Source: Flavobacterium covae (GTDB lineage Bacteria > Bacteroidota > Bacteroidia > Flavobacteriales > Flavobacteriaceae). Taken from it: a stretch of 64,000 nt of DNA. The stretch spans positions 2,728,001 through 2,792,000 of the forward strand of contig CP067379.1 in NCBI GenBank assembly GCA_019565575.1, read 5' to 3'. Positions 31,458-41,475 of the stretch are shown here, in pieces. The notes beneath the pieces are model-generated. The model was not told the DNA's origin. It saw nothing but the letters and a program-made list of their open reading frames with translations, and made no database searches. How positions within the stretch are numbered: position 1 is the stretch's first letter; every line of letters begins with the position of its first letter. A program made the position numbers and the translations under genes.

Positions 31458-32063
31458 CTATAAATCTTCTAATAAAAGTAAATATAAATTTTTTGGAGAG
31501 CTTCCATAATGAAGAAAATCTTCTTCTTTCACTTTTTCAAAATACTTAATGGTTGTGATATTAGTTGGATAATTAGTTGTATAACGTCTTTTAATTTCGC
31601 GTAAACCGTCACTTTTACCAGGAACCATCTGACTAGTAGCTGCTATAACTACAATATTATCTGGTAATTCATTTATTTTATTATGTTTTATTTGAGCAGA
31701 AGAAAACATAATAGAGCCATCCTCAGCAATAAGACCTTCGCAAGTTGCTAACAAAAATTTTGGACTTATAACATTTGAATAGCTTATATTGTTAGAATCA
31801 AGCATTCCAAACAATTTTGATTCTAAACAAATGGCTTCTGATTCGAACCAGTCATTTTCTTCTAAAATATTTTCAAACTGTTCATTTAATTCTGCTAAAT
31901 TTTCGCAGTATAAGAATTTACCTCCATTTTTTTTAAAATTCAAAGTAAACAACTCATCTACTGGTAAATTAACATTTACTTCATGAAAAGGGTTGTATTC
32001 ACTTTCATTAGCTTCTTGAGAAGCATCATTACTTGACCCAAAAATTTTCCTAAAAATACTCAT
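31458..32063 (-). CDS. LUD-domain protein (LutC/YkgG-like)
   Basis: A 201-residue protein of the LUD (LutC) fold. The family-like C-terminal part reads LLATCEGLIAEDGSIMFSS and NIVVIAATSQMVPGKSDGLREIKRRY. An N-terminal extension is polar. Relatives act in lactate utilisation, but in flavobacteria this gene regularly sits between ftsH and cdsA, so a link to lactate is doubtful. It ends one base before the cdsA ATG. Confidence 0.8.
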   Translation of the reverse strand: MSIFRKIFGSSNDASQEANESEYNPFHEVNVNLPVDELFTLNFKKNGGKFLYCENLAELNEQFENILEENDWFESEAICLESKLFGMLDSNNISYSNVISPKFLLATCEGLIAEDGSIMFSSAQIKHNKINELPDNIVVIAATSQMVPGKSDGLREIKRRYTTNYPTNITTIKYFEKVKEEDFLHYGSSPKNLYLLLLEDL

Positions 32064-32110
32064 ATATTACTTACAAATAGAAGTAGTTTGGTTTAATTGC
32101 CAAAGTTAAA

Positions 32111-32148
32111 AAAAACTCAATCTAATTTTAACATAAGATTGAGTTTTT
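32111..32148 (-). terminator. Rho-independent terminator after ftsH
   Basis: A 13-bp stem (AAAAACTCAATCT and its complement) with a 12-base loop and T-tract lies 23 bp after the ftsH stop. The LUD-cdsA-psd operon must then have its own promoter or depend on read-through. Confidence 0.8.
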
Positions 32149-32170
32149 TATTTATTTTATTAACTAAGTT

Positions 32171-34093
32171 TTAAACAATTTCTTCTTGTAAAGATTTGTC
32201 ATAGGGACGTTTTCCAAAAATTTCTTCTAAATCGTCTTTAAAAATTACTTCTTTTTCTATCAAAATATCTGCCAAGCGTTCTAGTTTTTCTTTATTTTCT
32301 TGAAGAATATGAATTGCTCTTTGATATTGTTTTTCTATAATGGCTGATATTTCTTTATCTATTGTCAGAGCTGTTTCTTCTGAGTAAGGTTTAGAAAAAT
32401 TATAATCGGATTGTCCTGATGAATCATAATACGTTACATTACCTAATCTTTCATTTAGTCCATATATAGTAACCATAGCACGAGCTTGTTTTGTTACTTT
32501 TTCCAAATCACTTAAAGCTCCTGTAGAAATCATATCAAATACTACTTTCTCTGCGGCACGTCCTCCCATTGTGGCACACATCTCGTCTAGCATCTGGTGT
32601 GGTCTAACAATTTGTCTTTCTTCTGGCAAGTACCAAGCTGCTCCTAAACTTTGTCCTCTAGGTACAATAGTTACTTTTACAAGTGGTGCTGCATGCTCTA
32701 ACATCCAACTCACGGTAGCGTGTCCTGCTTCGTGTATGGCTATTGCTCTTTTTTCTTCTGCTGTTATTATTTTGTTTTTCTTTTCTAATCCTCCAATAAT
32801 TCTATCTACAGCATCTAAAAAGTCTTGTTTATCTACTGCTGATTTATTATTTCTGGCTGCAATTAGAGCTGCTTCATTACATACATTGGCTATATCTGCT
32901 CCAGAAAACCCAGGAGTTTGTTTTGACAAAAAGTCAGTATCTAAATCTTCTACTTTTTTCAAGGGTTTTAGATGAACTTCAAAAATTTCTTTACGTTCTC
33001 TAATATCTGGTAAATCAACATAAATTTGCCTATCAAAACGTCCTGCACGCATTAAAGCTTTATCTAACACATCTGCACGGTTGGTTGCGGCTAATACAAT
33101 TACACTTGTATCAGTTCCAAAACCATCCATTTCTGTCAAAAGTTGATTTAATGTATTTTCACGCTCGTCATTAGACCCTGAAAAATTACTTTTTCCTCTG
33201 GCTCTACCTACGGCATCTATTTCGTCTATAAAAATAATGGCTGGTGATTTTTCTTTGGCTTGTTTGAATAAATCACGTACTCTTGAAGCTCCAACTCCTA
33301 CAAACATTTCTACAAAATCAGATCCTGAAAGAGAAAAAAATGGTACTTTAGCCTCTCCTGCAACCGCTTTTGCTAATAATGTTTTACCAGTACCTGGAGG
33401 GCCAACTAATAAAGCTCCTTTAGGTATTTTACCTCCTAAGTCGGTGTATTTTTTAGGATTCTTTAAAAATTCTACAATTTCTTGAATTTCTTCTTTTGCT
33501 CCTTCTAATCCGGCTACATCTTTAAAAGTAACTTTTACATCTGTTTTCTCATCAAAAAGTTTCGCTTTTGAACGACCAATATTAAAGATCTGACCGCCTC
33601 CTCCAGAACCGCCTCCAGACATGCGACGCATCATAAAAACCCAAAAACCAATTAAAATAAAAATAGGAAGTAACTGAATCATGAAGTCTGTCCAACCTCC
33701 TGATGTTTTGTATTCGTATTGAGAAATTTTATTAGTCAGCTTAGCTTCTTTTAAATCTTTTGAAAAACTTCCGTCTTCACCGCTAATTTCAAAAGAATAA
33801 TGGGGACCTAAATTTTTACTTCCTAATAAATCTTCTTTAGGTAATTTTAAATGAGCTTTTTTTGATAAAGCATTTTCTTTTAAGTAAACCGTAACAAAAC
33901 GATCATTATCTACTTCTACTTTGTCTATATCTCCTGCTTCTAAGAACTCATAAAATTTAGAAACATTTGTTTTAGTAGGTTCAACCCAACGAGATTGACC
34001 AGATAAATACATCCCAATAAATACAGCCCCTATTAAGCCATATATCCACCAAGGATTAAATTTAAAATTATTTTGTTTATTTTCTTTTGACAT
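32171..34093 (-). CDS. ftsH: ATP-dependent zinc metalloprotease FtsH
   Basis: A 640-residue membrane AAA+ protease that degrades misfolded membrane and some soluble proteins. Two N-terminal membrane segments (about 15-30 and 137-155) flank the periplasmic domain. Walker A GPPGTGKT, Walker [13 protein letters not shown], the second region of homology ([20 protein letters not shown]) and the zinc site HEAGH are all present. Frame intact. It follows rsfS by 14 bp. Confidence 0.98.
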   Translation of the reverse strand: MSKENKQNNFKFNPWWIYGLIGAVFIGMYLSGQSRWVEPTKTNVSKFYEFLEAGDIDKVEVDNDRFVTVYLKENALSKKAHLKLPKEDLLGSKNLGPHYSFEISGEDGSFSKDLKEAKLTNKISQYEYKTSGGWTDFMIQLLPIFILIGFWVFMMRRMSGGGSGGGGQIFNIGRSKAKLFDEKTDVKVTFKDVAGLEGAKEEIQEIVEFLKNPKKYTDLGGKIPKGALLVGPPGTGKTLLAKAVAGEAKVPFFSLSGSDFVEMFVGVGASRVRDLFKQAKEKSPAIIFIDEIDAVGRARGKSNFSGSNDERENTLNQLLTEMDGFGTDTSVIVLAATNRADVLDKALMRAGRFDRQIYVDLPDIRERKEIFEVHLKPLKKVEDLDTDFLSKQTPGFSGADIANVCNEAALIAARNNKSAVDKQDFLDAVDRIIGGLEKKNKIITAEEKRAIAIHEAGHATVSWMLEHAAPLVKVTIVPRGQSLGAAWYLPEERQIVRPHQMLDEMCATMGGRAAEKVVFDMISTGALSDLEKVTKQARAMVTIYGLNERLGNVTYYDSSGQSDYNFSKPYSEETALTIDKEISAIIEKQYQRAIHILQENKEKLERLADILIEKEVIFKDDLEEIFGKRPYDKSLQEEIV

Positions 34094-34107
34094 AGATACT
34101 CTAACAA

Positions 34108-34479
34108 TTAATATTTATTTTCGATTGATGTAATTTTAGCATCTCCCCAAAGACTTTCTATGTTGTAATATTCTCTGATGTGTTTTTGGAAAACATGAAC
34201 TACTATATGTACATAGTCCATCAATACCCATTCACCATTATCAGTTCCTTCAACATGCCAAGGTTTTTCTTTGAGTTCTTTTGAAACAGCTTTTTGAACA
34301 GAATTTACTATTGCATTAACTTGTGTATTTGAGTTACCATTACAAATAACAAAATAATCACAAACTGTATTTTCTAATTCTCTAAGATCTAAAATATCTA
34401 TATCATTTCCTTTTACGTCTTCAATACCCTTAATGATATTTGCTAATAAAATATCGTTTCCTACTTCTTTGTTCGCCAT
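34108..34479 (-). CDS. rsfS: Ribosomal silencing factor RsfS
   Basis: A 123-residue member of the RsfS/Iojap family that binds uL14 and blocks subunit joining when nutrients are short. It shows DIDILDLRELENTVCDYFVICNGNSNTQVNAI, EKPWHVEGTDNGEWVLMDYVHIVVHVF and REYYNIESLWGDA, all canonical. It starts the rsfS-ftsH unit and diverges from birA. Confidence 0.96.
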   Translation of the reverse strand: MANKEVGNDILLANIIKGIEDVKGNDIDILDLRELENTVCDYFVICNGNSNTQVNAIVNSVQKAVSKELKEKPWHVEGTDNGEWVLMDYVHIVVHVFQKHIREYYNIESLWGDAKITSIENKY

Positions 34480-34502
34480 TTATTTTAAATAATTATTTTT
34501 CG

Positions 34503-34510
34503 CAAAGTTA
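34503..34510 (-). promoter_or_regulatory. Promoter -7 box for rsfS-ftsH
   Basis: TAACTTTG on the minus strand matches TAnnTTTG, 24 bp before the rsfS ATG. The gap is shared with the divergent birA. Confidence 0.6.
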
Positions 34511-34577
34511 TTGTTTTTTGTCTTTATTTTGAAAGATAAAAATAGATCTTAATTTTTATTATTTCAAATTGCAATAT

Positions 34578-35307
34578 ATGAAGTTAATCAAACTCAATGC
34601 CATAGATTCTACAAATGATTTTTAAAAAAAAACTTTCACAAAATCAAAGCCTTGAAAATTTTACAGTAGTTACAGCTCAAAGTCAATGGAAAGGCAAGGG
34701 ACAAATGGGTAGTAGCTGGTGTACAGAAAAAGATAAAAACCTAATAACCAGCATATTGGTAAATAAAATAATAGATCATACCGTTACCATATTTGATCTT
34801 AATATAGCTGTTGCTATAAGTATTAAGGAAACTCTTGAAAAATATCAAATTCCTAACTTATCTATAAAATGGCCAAACGACATTATGTCAGGAAATAAAA
34901 AAATTTCAGGTATATTAATAGAAAATTATTTCAAAGAAAATCAACAGGTAGAATCTATTATAGGAATTGGATTAAATATAAATCAAGAAAATTTCAGTAA
35001 TTTACCTAAAGCTTCTTCATTAAAATGTATAACAGGCAAAGAGTATGATATTGAGGAAATATTATTTATACTATTAAATCAGCTAAATAAAAATTTAGAG
35101 AAATTAAAAACGGATAAAGAACAATTATGGAATTATTATCATAATTATTTATTTAAAATTAACAAACCTGCTGTATTTGAAAATAAAAAAAGTAAAAAAT
35201 TTATGGGCATTATTAGAGGAGTAACCCAAAACGGTTTAATTGAAATCATGATGGAAGATGACATAATCCAAACTTTTGATATTAAGGAAATTACAATGCT
35301 CTATTAG
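34578..35307 (+). CDS. birA: Biotin-[acetyl-CoA-carboxylase] ligase BirA (frame break near start)
   Basis: A short BirA (about 243 residues) without a DNA-binding domain; it activates biotin and attaches it to carrier proteins. From ATG 34578 it reads MKLIKLNAIDSTND, the conserved start of the catalytic domain. The frame then breaks at a T5-A9 tract (34619-34632); one base less or two more restores it. After that come QSQWKGKGQMGSSW (biotinyl-AMP loop), LSIKWPNDIMSGNKKISGILIE and GIGLNIN. The protein is essential in bacteria that use biotin, so the break is probably an error. Confidence 0.92.
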
Positions 35308-35331
35308 TTTTTCAGGAATAGTATAAAAAAC

Positions 35332-35367
35332 AAAAATGCTCATCAAAAAAATTGAATACAGCATTTT
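35332..35367. terminator. Possible bidirectional terminator after birA
   Basis: AAAATGCT and AGCATTTT form an eight-pair stem with a 20-base A-rich loop, between the convergent ends of birA and the thioesterase gene. Confidence 0.5.
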
Positions 35368-35392
35368 GTGTTATTATATATAATTATAAAGT

Positions 35393-35782
35393 TTAAAAAC
35401 TTTTTTCATCTAAGGCTAAATCAGACTGTGTTTTGCCATGATTAGCTGGCTGACCAAAACTGTCTAAATTTACCATTGTAATTGAATCTACTGTAATAAT
35501 AGTGGCTTTTGTCATGACATTTTTAACCTCACATTTCATTGTAATAGAAGTACTTCCAAATTTAATAACATCTAATCCTATTTCTATAATATCACCCTGT
35601 CGAGCAGAACTCATAAAGTTTATTTCAGACATAAACTTTGTTACAATTTTATTATTTTTTAGAATAACTATTGAATAAAGTGCTGCTTCATCGTCTATCC
35701 AAGATAATAATTTTCCTCCAAAAAGAGTACCATTTGCATTTAGATCTTCTGGTCTAACCCATTTGTGTGTCTTGTATCTCAT
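35393..35782 (-). CDS. Acyl-CoA thioesterase (hotdog fold)
   Basis: A 129-residue YciA/BFIT-like thioesterase that hydrolyses acyl-CoA in the cytoplasm. The family motif is DLNANGTLFGGKLLSWIDDEAA; INFMSSARQGDIIEIG follows. I chose ATG 35782 (MRYKTHKWVRPED) because the promoter box at 35801-35808 would lie inside a longer reading frame that begins with TTG. Frame intact. Confidence 0.9.
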   Translation of the reverse strand: MRYKTHKWVRPEDLNANGTLFGGKLLSWIDDEAALYSIVILKNNKIVTKFMSEINFMSSARQGDIIEIGLDVIKFGSTSITMKCEVKNVMTKATIITVDSITMVNLDSFGQPANHGKTQSDLALDEKSF

Positions 35783-35800
35783 CCCTAATTTTATTAGAAA

Positions 35801-35808
35801 CAAATTTA
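35801..35808 (-). promoter_or_regulatory. Promoter -7 box for the thioesterase
   Basis: TAAATTTG on the minus strand matches TAnnTTTG, 19 bp before ATG 35782. It decides between two possible starts. Confidence 0.55.
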
Positions 35809-36108
35809 CATATTTCTCGACAATTAAAGATTAGATTATTATGACTATTTATTTTAATACAGTTATAGATAATAGAAATTATTTACAGATGAAAATGACT
35901 TTGAATCTAAAAAGAGTTCTTTTTAGAAAATTTAAATCTATGAGATTTTTTTGTGTATTTTGCCTTTCTTCTCTTATTTTCATTACAAATTTTAATGCAC
36001 AATGTGAAGTGAAAAAGCTAAGTTTTTAGTAATCTTTGTACGAATATTTTTAAAAGTAAACTCTAAAATGTTAAAGGATTTTTTATTAAATTTAATAAAA
36101 AATAAAAG

Positions 36109-36549
36109 ATGGAAACTCGTGATAAAAACCTTTTAATTTTAAGAGGAGAGGCTTTAGGAAATATAAATATTAATTCTTCTGATGAAGAATTATTTCAAAA
36201 TATGACAATTCGTCCTATATTAAAACTACAGAATGATTTATTTATTCAGGTTTTTATTAATTACGCTATTAAACAAAAGAATGTTTTTTTTAGTCTTTCT
36301 GTAGAAAAAAAATTAAATTATATTGAAAATGTTATACAAAAGGATATTAAATTTAGAAATTCCCTAAAAGGAATGGTAATTGGTTTATTTACTGTTGATG
36401 AATATATGGAATATATAAAAAACTCTTCAAACTTAAATAAAAGAATGATGAGTTTGTTAATTGAACGATTAAAAAATCATGTTCAATTATTAGTTTTTAA
36501 TAGATCTATTTTTTACTGTAACTCGTCATATTTGGCTATTGTTTTTTGA
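36109..36549 (+). CDS. Conserved hypothetical protein (often labelled glyoxalase)
   Basis: A 146-residue helical protein. Conserved-looking parts are LLILRGEALGNI, RPILKLQNDLFIQVF, EKKLNYIENVIQKDIKFRNSLKGMVIGLFTVDEY and SSNLNKRMMSLLIERLK. I recall similar flavobacterial proteins carrying the name glyoxalase, but no glyoxalase metal ligands are visible and the name is doubtful. The last 12 codons overlap the convergent TPR gene by 37 bp; the last conserved residue is around QLL, so the true end may be disturbed. Confidence 0.65.
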   Translation: METRDKNLLILRGEALGNININSSDEELFQNMTIRPILKLQNDLFIQVFINYAIKQKNVFFSLSVEKKLNYIENVIQKDIKFRNSLKGMVIGLFTVDEYMEYIKNSSNLNKRMMSLLIERLKNHVQLLVFNRSIFYCNSSYLAIVF

Positions 36550-37913
36550 ACTATATCTAAATCAAATACCACAGGAAATAATTCTTGTAAAATACTCTTC
36601 ATTTTAAGATTATGATGTAAAGCATTTGTTAAGTGATATAATCCTTTAGTAGGATTGTTTAAAGTATAATATAAGCCTGCTAAACGGTATTCTATTTCGT
36701 AATGATCTAAAAATAAAACATTTGCTTTTATTAAGGTTTCTACAGAAGCTTGAAGATGACCAATAAATAGTTGTGTGTCAGCCCAAAATAGAACGGTTTC
36801 TAATTGGGTATCTCCTAATTCTACTGTTTTTCTATATCCTTCTTCTGCTTCTTCAAATAGTTCTAATTCTTTATTTATAGAGGCGTATCGTTTCCAGTAT
36901 AAAGGATTTTCTGCATCTATACCAAGGGCTTTGTTTACATAATAGAGTGCTTTTTGAAAGTTTTCTTGGCGTATATAGAAATCTGTTATGGCAATCCATC
37001 CTTTATCTAATAAAGGATCTTCATGTACTGTTTTGTTGTAATAATTTAGGGCTTCTGAATCATTGCCCATTTTTTCAAAACATTTACCTATCCGTAATAA
37101 GGCATAGGAGGTTGGATCTTCTAATCGAATGGTTTCTTGATAGTTCCAGATGGCTTCTTCATAGCGTTCTAAACGTTCAAGTGCTTTGGCTTTTTCCATA
37201 TAGGCTCCCATAAATTGATCGTCAATAACGGTTGCATAATCAAATGCTATGTAGGCTTCTTGGTAGTGTTTTATAGTTGAGTTTAATCTACCTAGTTGGT
37301 GCCATGCAATTTCGCTATAAGGATTTGTGTCTATATAGTTTTGTAAAAAGGTAATGGCTTCTTGATATTGTTCTAGAAATTCAAAACAATAGATGACGTT
37401 GTAGAGTCCGGATTGTTCTTCGGGTTCTTCTTCTAAACAAGCTATAAAGTGTGTTTTGGCTAGTTCTAGTTCATCCATGAATAAATATTCCATGCCTAAA
37501 AGGTTATGAACATCAGCATAGTCATCTGTGTATTGTAAGGCTATTTTTAGAAACTCAACGGCTTGTTTATGATCGTCTCGTTTAGAACAAATGTTTGCTT
37601 TTTGTATAAAAATTTCTTCATTTGTGGGTTCTATAGCGTATAAATCATTAAGTAGCTTTTCGGCTTGTTCTAGTTTGTCTTCAAATAACAACATTTCTAC
37701 TTGGACTAACTTTAATCCAAAGGATTTAGGATGTTGTTCTAGTCCTAGTTTTAGGGCTTTTTTGGCTAGAATAGGTTTGCCAATATCCATATAATGGAGG
37801 ATGATATCCTCAAATTCTTCTGAATCAAAAAATAAAATTTTATTGGTTTTTAACATTGATTCAAATTTTGATAAGGATAAACTGTAATCTTCTTCATCGT
37901 GACTCAAATCCAT
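36513..37913 (-). CDS. Tetratricopeptide-repeat protein
   Basis: A 466-residue protein made almost wholly of TPR units (for example AFDYATVIDDQFMGAYMEKAKALERLERYEEAIWNYQETIRLEDP and ALLRIGKCFEKMGNDSEALNYYNKTVHEDPLLDKGWIAI). There is no signal peptide or membrane segment, so it is cytoplasmic and likely a protein-binding scaffold. The N-terminus is acidic (MDLSHDEEDYSLSLSKFESML). Base composition is a little less AT-rich than its neighbours. Frame intact. Confidence 0.85.
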   Translation of the reverse strand: MDLSHDEEDYSLSLSKFESMLKTNKILFFDSEEFEDIILHYMDIGKPILAKKALKLGLEQHPKSFGLKLVQVEMLLFEDKLEQAEKLLNDLYAIEPTNEEIFIQKANICSKRDDHKQAVEFLKIALQYTDDYADVHNLLGMEYLFMDELELAKTHFIACLEEEPEEQSGLYNVIYCFEFLEQYQEAITFLQNYIDTNPYSEIAWHQLGRLNSTIKHYQEAYIAFDYATVIDDQFMGAYMEKAKALERLERYEEAIWNYQETIRLEDPTSYALLRIGKCFEKMGNDSEALNYYNKTVHEDPLLDKGWIAITDFYIRQENFQKALYYVNKALGIDAENPLYWKRYASINKELELFEEAEEGYRKTVELGDTQLETVLFWADTQLFIGHLQASVETLIKANVLFLDHYEIEYRLAGLYYTLNNPTKGLYHLTNALHHNLKMKSILQELFPVVFDLDIVQKTIAKYDELQ

Positions 37914-38035
37914 ACTCCTAAGTTTTTATTATCCTTACTAAAATAGTAAAGTTAGCGTTTATAATGGGTTAAAAAACGATTTGTTTTGAACAATTTAGTC
38001 AACAAAACAAATAGGTTTTTGCTTATTCTATGCCT

Positions 38036-39232
38036 TTAATTTTGATTGTTAATTGGGGCTATTTCATTCATAGCTTCAATAATAATTCTACATCCTTCTT
38101 CTATTTCTTGATTTGATAAAGTTAGAGGCGGTGTTATACGTATAGCGTTTCCTTCAAATAATAACCAAAAAAGGATTAATCCTTTTTCTTGGCATTTAAA
38201 GATAACTTGATTTGTAATTTCTGGACTATCTGTCATAATAGCTAGCATTAATCCTTCTCCTCGAATCTCTTTTATTAACTTATGTATCAACAATTTACGA
38301 AATAATTGTTCTTTTTCCAAACATTGACGCATTAAATCTGTTTCAAGTAATTCTTTTAAGGTAGCTAAACTAGCTGCTGCTATTACAGGGTGTCCCCCAA
38401 AAGTGGTTATATGTCCTAATTTTGGATTTTGACTTAATAAATCCATGTGTTTTTCATTGGCAGTAAAAGCACCAACTGGCATTCCTCCTCCCATTCCTTT
38501 ACCCATCACAACAATATCAGGAATAACATCATAATTCATAAAACCAAATAGTTTTCCTGTACGTCCGAAACCAGGCTGAATTTCATCTAAAATCATTAAA
38601 GCTCCTACCTCATCACAACGCTGGCGTACTTTCTTTAAAAAATCATTTTGAGGCTGAATAAATCCAGCTCCTCCTTGAATTGTTTCTAAAATAATACCTG
38701 CTGTATGTGACGTAATTTTTTGTAAATCTTCTTCATTATTGAAAGTAATGAAGTTTACATCTGGAATTAATGGACGAAAGGCTTGTTTTCGTTCTTCGAA
38801 TCCCATAACACTCATTGATCCCATGGTATTTCCATGATACGCATTATAACAGGAAATTAATTGACTACGTCCTGTTACTCTTCGAGCTAATTTAAGAGCT
38901 CCTTCTGTTGCTTCGGTACCTGAATTTACTAAATAGGTTTTGTTTAACTGAGTTGGCATATTTTGAGCTAGTAACGTACAAAATTCTACTGCGGGATCTT
39001 GTGCGTATTCACCATAAACCATTACATGAGCATACTTATTCATTTGGTCTATGATGGCTTGTTTAACACGTGGATGCTGATGTCCTAGAGTGCAAGCTGA
39101 AACTCCAGCTACAAAATCTAAATATTTCTTCCCTTTTGTATCGTATATATAAGAACCTATGGCGTGAGATACTTCCATTCCTAAGGGATGAGGAGAGGTT
39201 TGTGCTTGGTATTTATAAAAATCTTTTAACAT
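38036..39232 (-). CDS. Class III PLP aminotransferase (acetylornithine/ornithine type)
   Basis: A 398-residue fold-type I aminotransferase. It shows FVAGVSACTLGHQHPRV, the cofactor segment NSGTEATEGALKLAR, AYHGNTMG, ILDEIQPGFGRTGKLFGF and the Schiff-base lysine in VVMGKGMGGGMPVGAF. The nearest subgroup is acetylornithine/ornithine/4-aminobutyrate transaminases; substrate cannot be fixed from sequence. In flavobacteria this gene usually neighbours the OstA-like and TPR genes, as here, not arginine genes. Confidence 0.88.
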   Translation of the reverse strand: MLKDFYKYQAQTSPHPLGMEVSHAIGSYIYDTKGKKYLDFVAGVSACTLGHQHPRVKQAIIDQMNKYAHVMVYGEYAQDPAVEFCTLLAQNMPTQLNKTYLVNSGTEATEGALKLARRVTGRSQLISCYNAYHGNTMGSMSVMGFEERKQAFRPLIPDVNFITFNNEEDLQKITSHTAGIILETIQGGAGFIQPQNDFLKKVRQRCDEVGALMILDEIQPGFGRTGKLFGFMNYDVIPDIVVMGKGMGGGMPVGAFTANEKHMDLLSQNPKLGHITTFGGHPVIAAASLATLKELLETDLMRQCLEKEQLFRKLLIHKLIKEIRGEGLMLAIMTDSPEITNQVIFKCQEKGLILFWLLFEGNAIRITPPLTLSNQEIEEGCRIIIEAMNEIAPINNQN

Positions 39233-39464
39233 GATTATTATCTAAATATTCTAAAATAAAAAAGGATAATTTATTTTTTAACTCAGATTATGTATTGAAA
39301 ATTTATTACTGATAAAAATAATTTTGAATCTAAAAAAGTATTGTTTTTTGTCGTTAATATAGAAAAACTATATCTCTGATTTTTTTTGTATCTTTTACCT
39401 TCATCAAAGAATTTAACACATCATCTTGGGTTAAGATAATTTTGAATTATTTTTTATAATTTGA

Positions 39465-41149
39465 TTTATTTTTTTCTTTGTTTGTTTTAATCTTATTGGT
39501 TTTATCAAATTCCAATGTTTCTTTAGTAGGACTTAGTGGTACATTGGGCTCTTGTTCTTTTTCTTAACTTCTGCTTTGGCTTTAGTATCTAGTTCTATTT
39601 CTTCTTTTGGAAAAATATCTTCTAGTTTTAAAATTTGTTCGTTTTCTCGCCAAAGAAAACCTTTTAGTTTTCTATCATTTTCGGGAAGTTCGTCTTCTGG
39701 ATAAATTTGACCATCTGGTTTGGTAAAAAACGTAACGCTATCTATTGCATTTCCCTCTCCCATTAACATATTTATTTTACTACTTACATTTTTATTTATA
39801 CCGATTAAATCTTGCTTATCATTACGCATGTAGTAAATAACTTCTGTGTTTTTAATCAGATTTACTTCTTTTAATTTATTGTTTATAAATTTACCGTATA
39901 AATTAACTCCTTTTACTTGATTAAATCCATCTCCAATAGTATCTTTTGAAATGATAAAAGCATTATTAAACACTTTTAAGGAATCTACTTTTTTAGCAAT
40001 TGTATCTGAAATAATATGTATTAAATCGCCTGTAAGCTGTCTTTTTTCATTCCAAAACACTGGTTTTCCAATCATTTGAGTAATCCCTTTTTTTTCATTA
40101 AAATGAATAGAATCACATTTACCACTCATATCTTTTTTAAAGAAACGAGCATTATTATATCCTCTTATGATTCGATTTTTTGTTTTTCCTGTAATTACAA
40201 TACGTTTTGCATGAAACCAGACTGAATCTTTCTCAAAAAGACCTGATACTAATGCTTTTTTAGTGATGTACATAGAATCTTTTTTCTTATATACTTCTGC
40301 ATAATGTCCTTTTATTATTGTTTTATTAATTGTATCTGTTACCTTAACATTATTACGAGCGCGTGCAAAATCATTTTTTCGATCATAATACAAATCTTCT
40401 CCTTCTATTATCCGATCTCTATATTTGATTTTAGAACCTCTTTGTAGTTTTCCTTCATCCTTTTTTGTATCATAAAAACCTTTAGTTGTATAAATTGTAT
40501 TATTGGCGGACGCTATGGTTGAGGGACCAAAAACATACGCATGTCCTGAATTAGTGTAATAATCAAGATGATTTGTGCGAATTGTATGAGTAGGATTATT
40601 TACTGTAACAGCCGTTTTAAACTCAAATTTCTTTTGATTTAAATGATAACGTCCTGATTTACTAGTAAGCGTATTTTCAGCATCTCGAATGGTTCCATAG
40701 GTATTATAGTAAGCTTGTTGGCTTTTACGATCAAAGTTAATAGTATCGGTAGTTACAGTCATTTTAGGATCCGTCATTACCACATTTCCTGTTGCAAAAG
40801 CAAATTTGGTATTTCCATTATATTCGGCGTAACGACTAGACATAGTAAGCGTATCACCTTGAACTAAGTTTACATTTCCAAATGCTTTTACATAATTTTG
40901 TTTAGTAAAATGATATGCTTTATTACAAGACATACGTATGCCTTGGTGTAAAATACGAACATTCCCTGTAAAAACAATCGCTCCAGGTACTTCTGTTTCT
41001 GATTTGTCCAAAAAATCGGCACCTTCAATTATAATTTGTTTACCTGTTTCTACAGGTAAAGCTTCTATTGGACTAGTAATTTGAGCAGTTGTAATTTGAA
41101 TACTTAAGAAAGTAACTACAATAAGTATTTTGTATAATATAGAGTTCAA
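39465..41149 (-). CDS. OstA/LptA-like periplasmic protein (frame break near end)
   Basis: A protein of about 561 residues with a signal peptide (MNSILYKILIVVTFLSIQITTA) and an OstA-like N-terminal beta-jellyroll: GKQIIIEGADFLDKSETEVPGAIVFTGNVRILHQG and LVQGDTLTMSSRYAEYNGNTKFAFATGNVVMTD. Repeats of this type continue to about residue 450. Such proteins carry lipopolysaccharide across the periplasm. The frame breaks at a T5 run (39558-39562); T6 extends a lysine-rich tail to 39465. Its exact role beside LptD-type machinery is not shown. Confidence 0.85.
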
Positions 41150-41163
41150 AGTGTTTTTTCTGC

Positions 41164-41171
41164 CAAAATTA
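41164..41171 (-). promoter_or_regulatory. Promoter -7 box for the OstA-like gene
   Basis: TAATTTTG on the minus strand matches TAnnTTTG, 15 bp before the ATG at 41149. Confidence 0.5.
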
Positions 41172-41352
41172 ATTAATTATGACCATTTGAGTAATAATAT
41201 AATCATAAAATTTTAAGATGAAAAGTGATTCTTATTTAATTTTGGTCTCTTTGGTTAAATTTATAAAACGCCTAAAGAAGAAAAAAGAATTTTATTTTTT
41301 TTCTTCTCTAAAATCTAACATACACTCTCTCTTATTAATATTTTTAATAGGA

Positions 41353-41452
41353 TATAACGATTTGAAGCTTAGCGAAGTGATGAATTTAAAAGCACTTATT
41401 TTCATTTTAGCAATAAATGCGCCATTTTACCAAACTGCTGTTATACCTTCGT
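41353..41452. repeat. Cassette-boundary-like element beside the restriction genes
   Basis: A 93-bp segment starts TATAACG (41353-41359) and ends TGTTATA (41439-41445), roughly inverted ends, with TTTGAAGCTTAGCGAAGTG and ACTTATTTTCATTTTAGCAA between. I recall similar intergenic sequences next to acquired genes in Bacteroidetes genomes. The remainder of the gap 41150-41475 holds nothing I can support. A reading frame across it (41218-41523) looks spurious. Confidence 0.4.
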
Positions 41453-41475
41453 TGTTTTTTCAGCCGTTGAGTATC

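Noticed and set aside
32571..32975. 134-codon frame antisense to ftsH
   Set aside because: It is a shadow of a highly conserved gene; codon bias follows ftsH.
35841..36029. 62-codon frame with a hydrophobic stretch near MRFFCVFCLSSLIF
   Set aside because: It could be a small secreted peptide, but it has no clear ribosome-binding site or similarity, and the same DNA pattern recurs at 39.3 kb, which looks non-coding.
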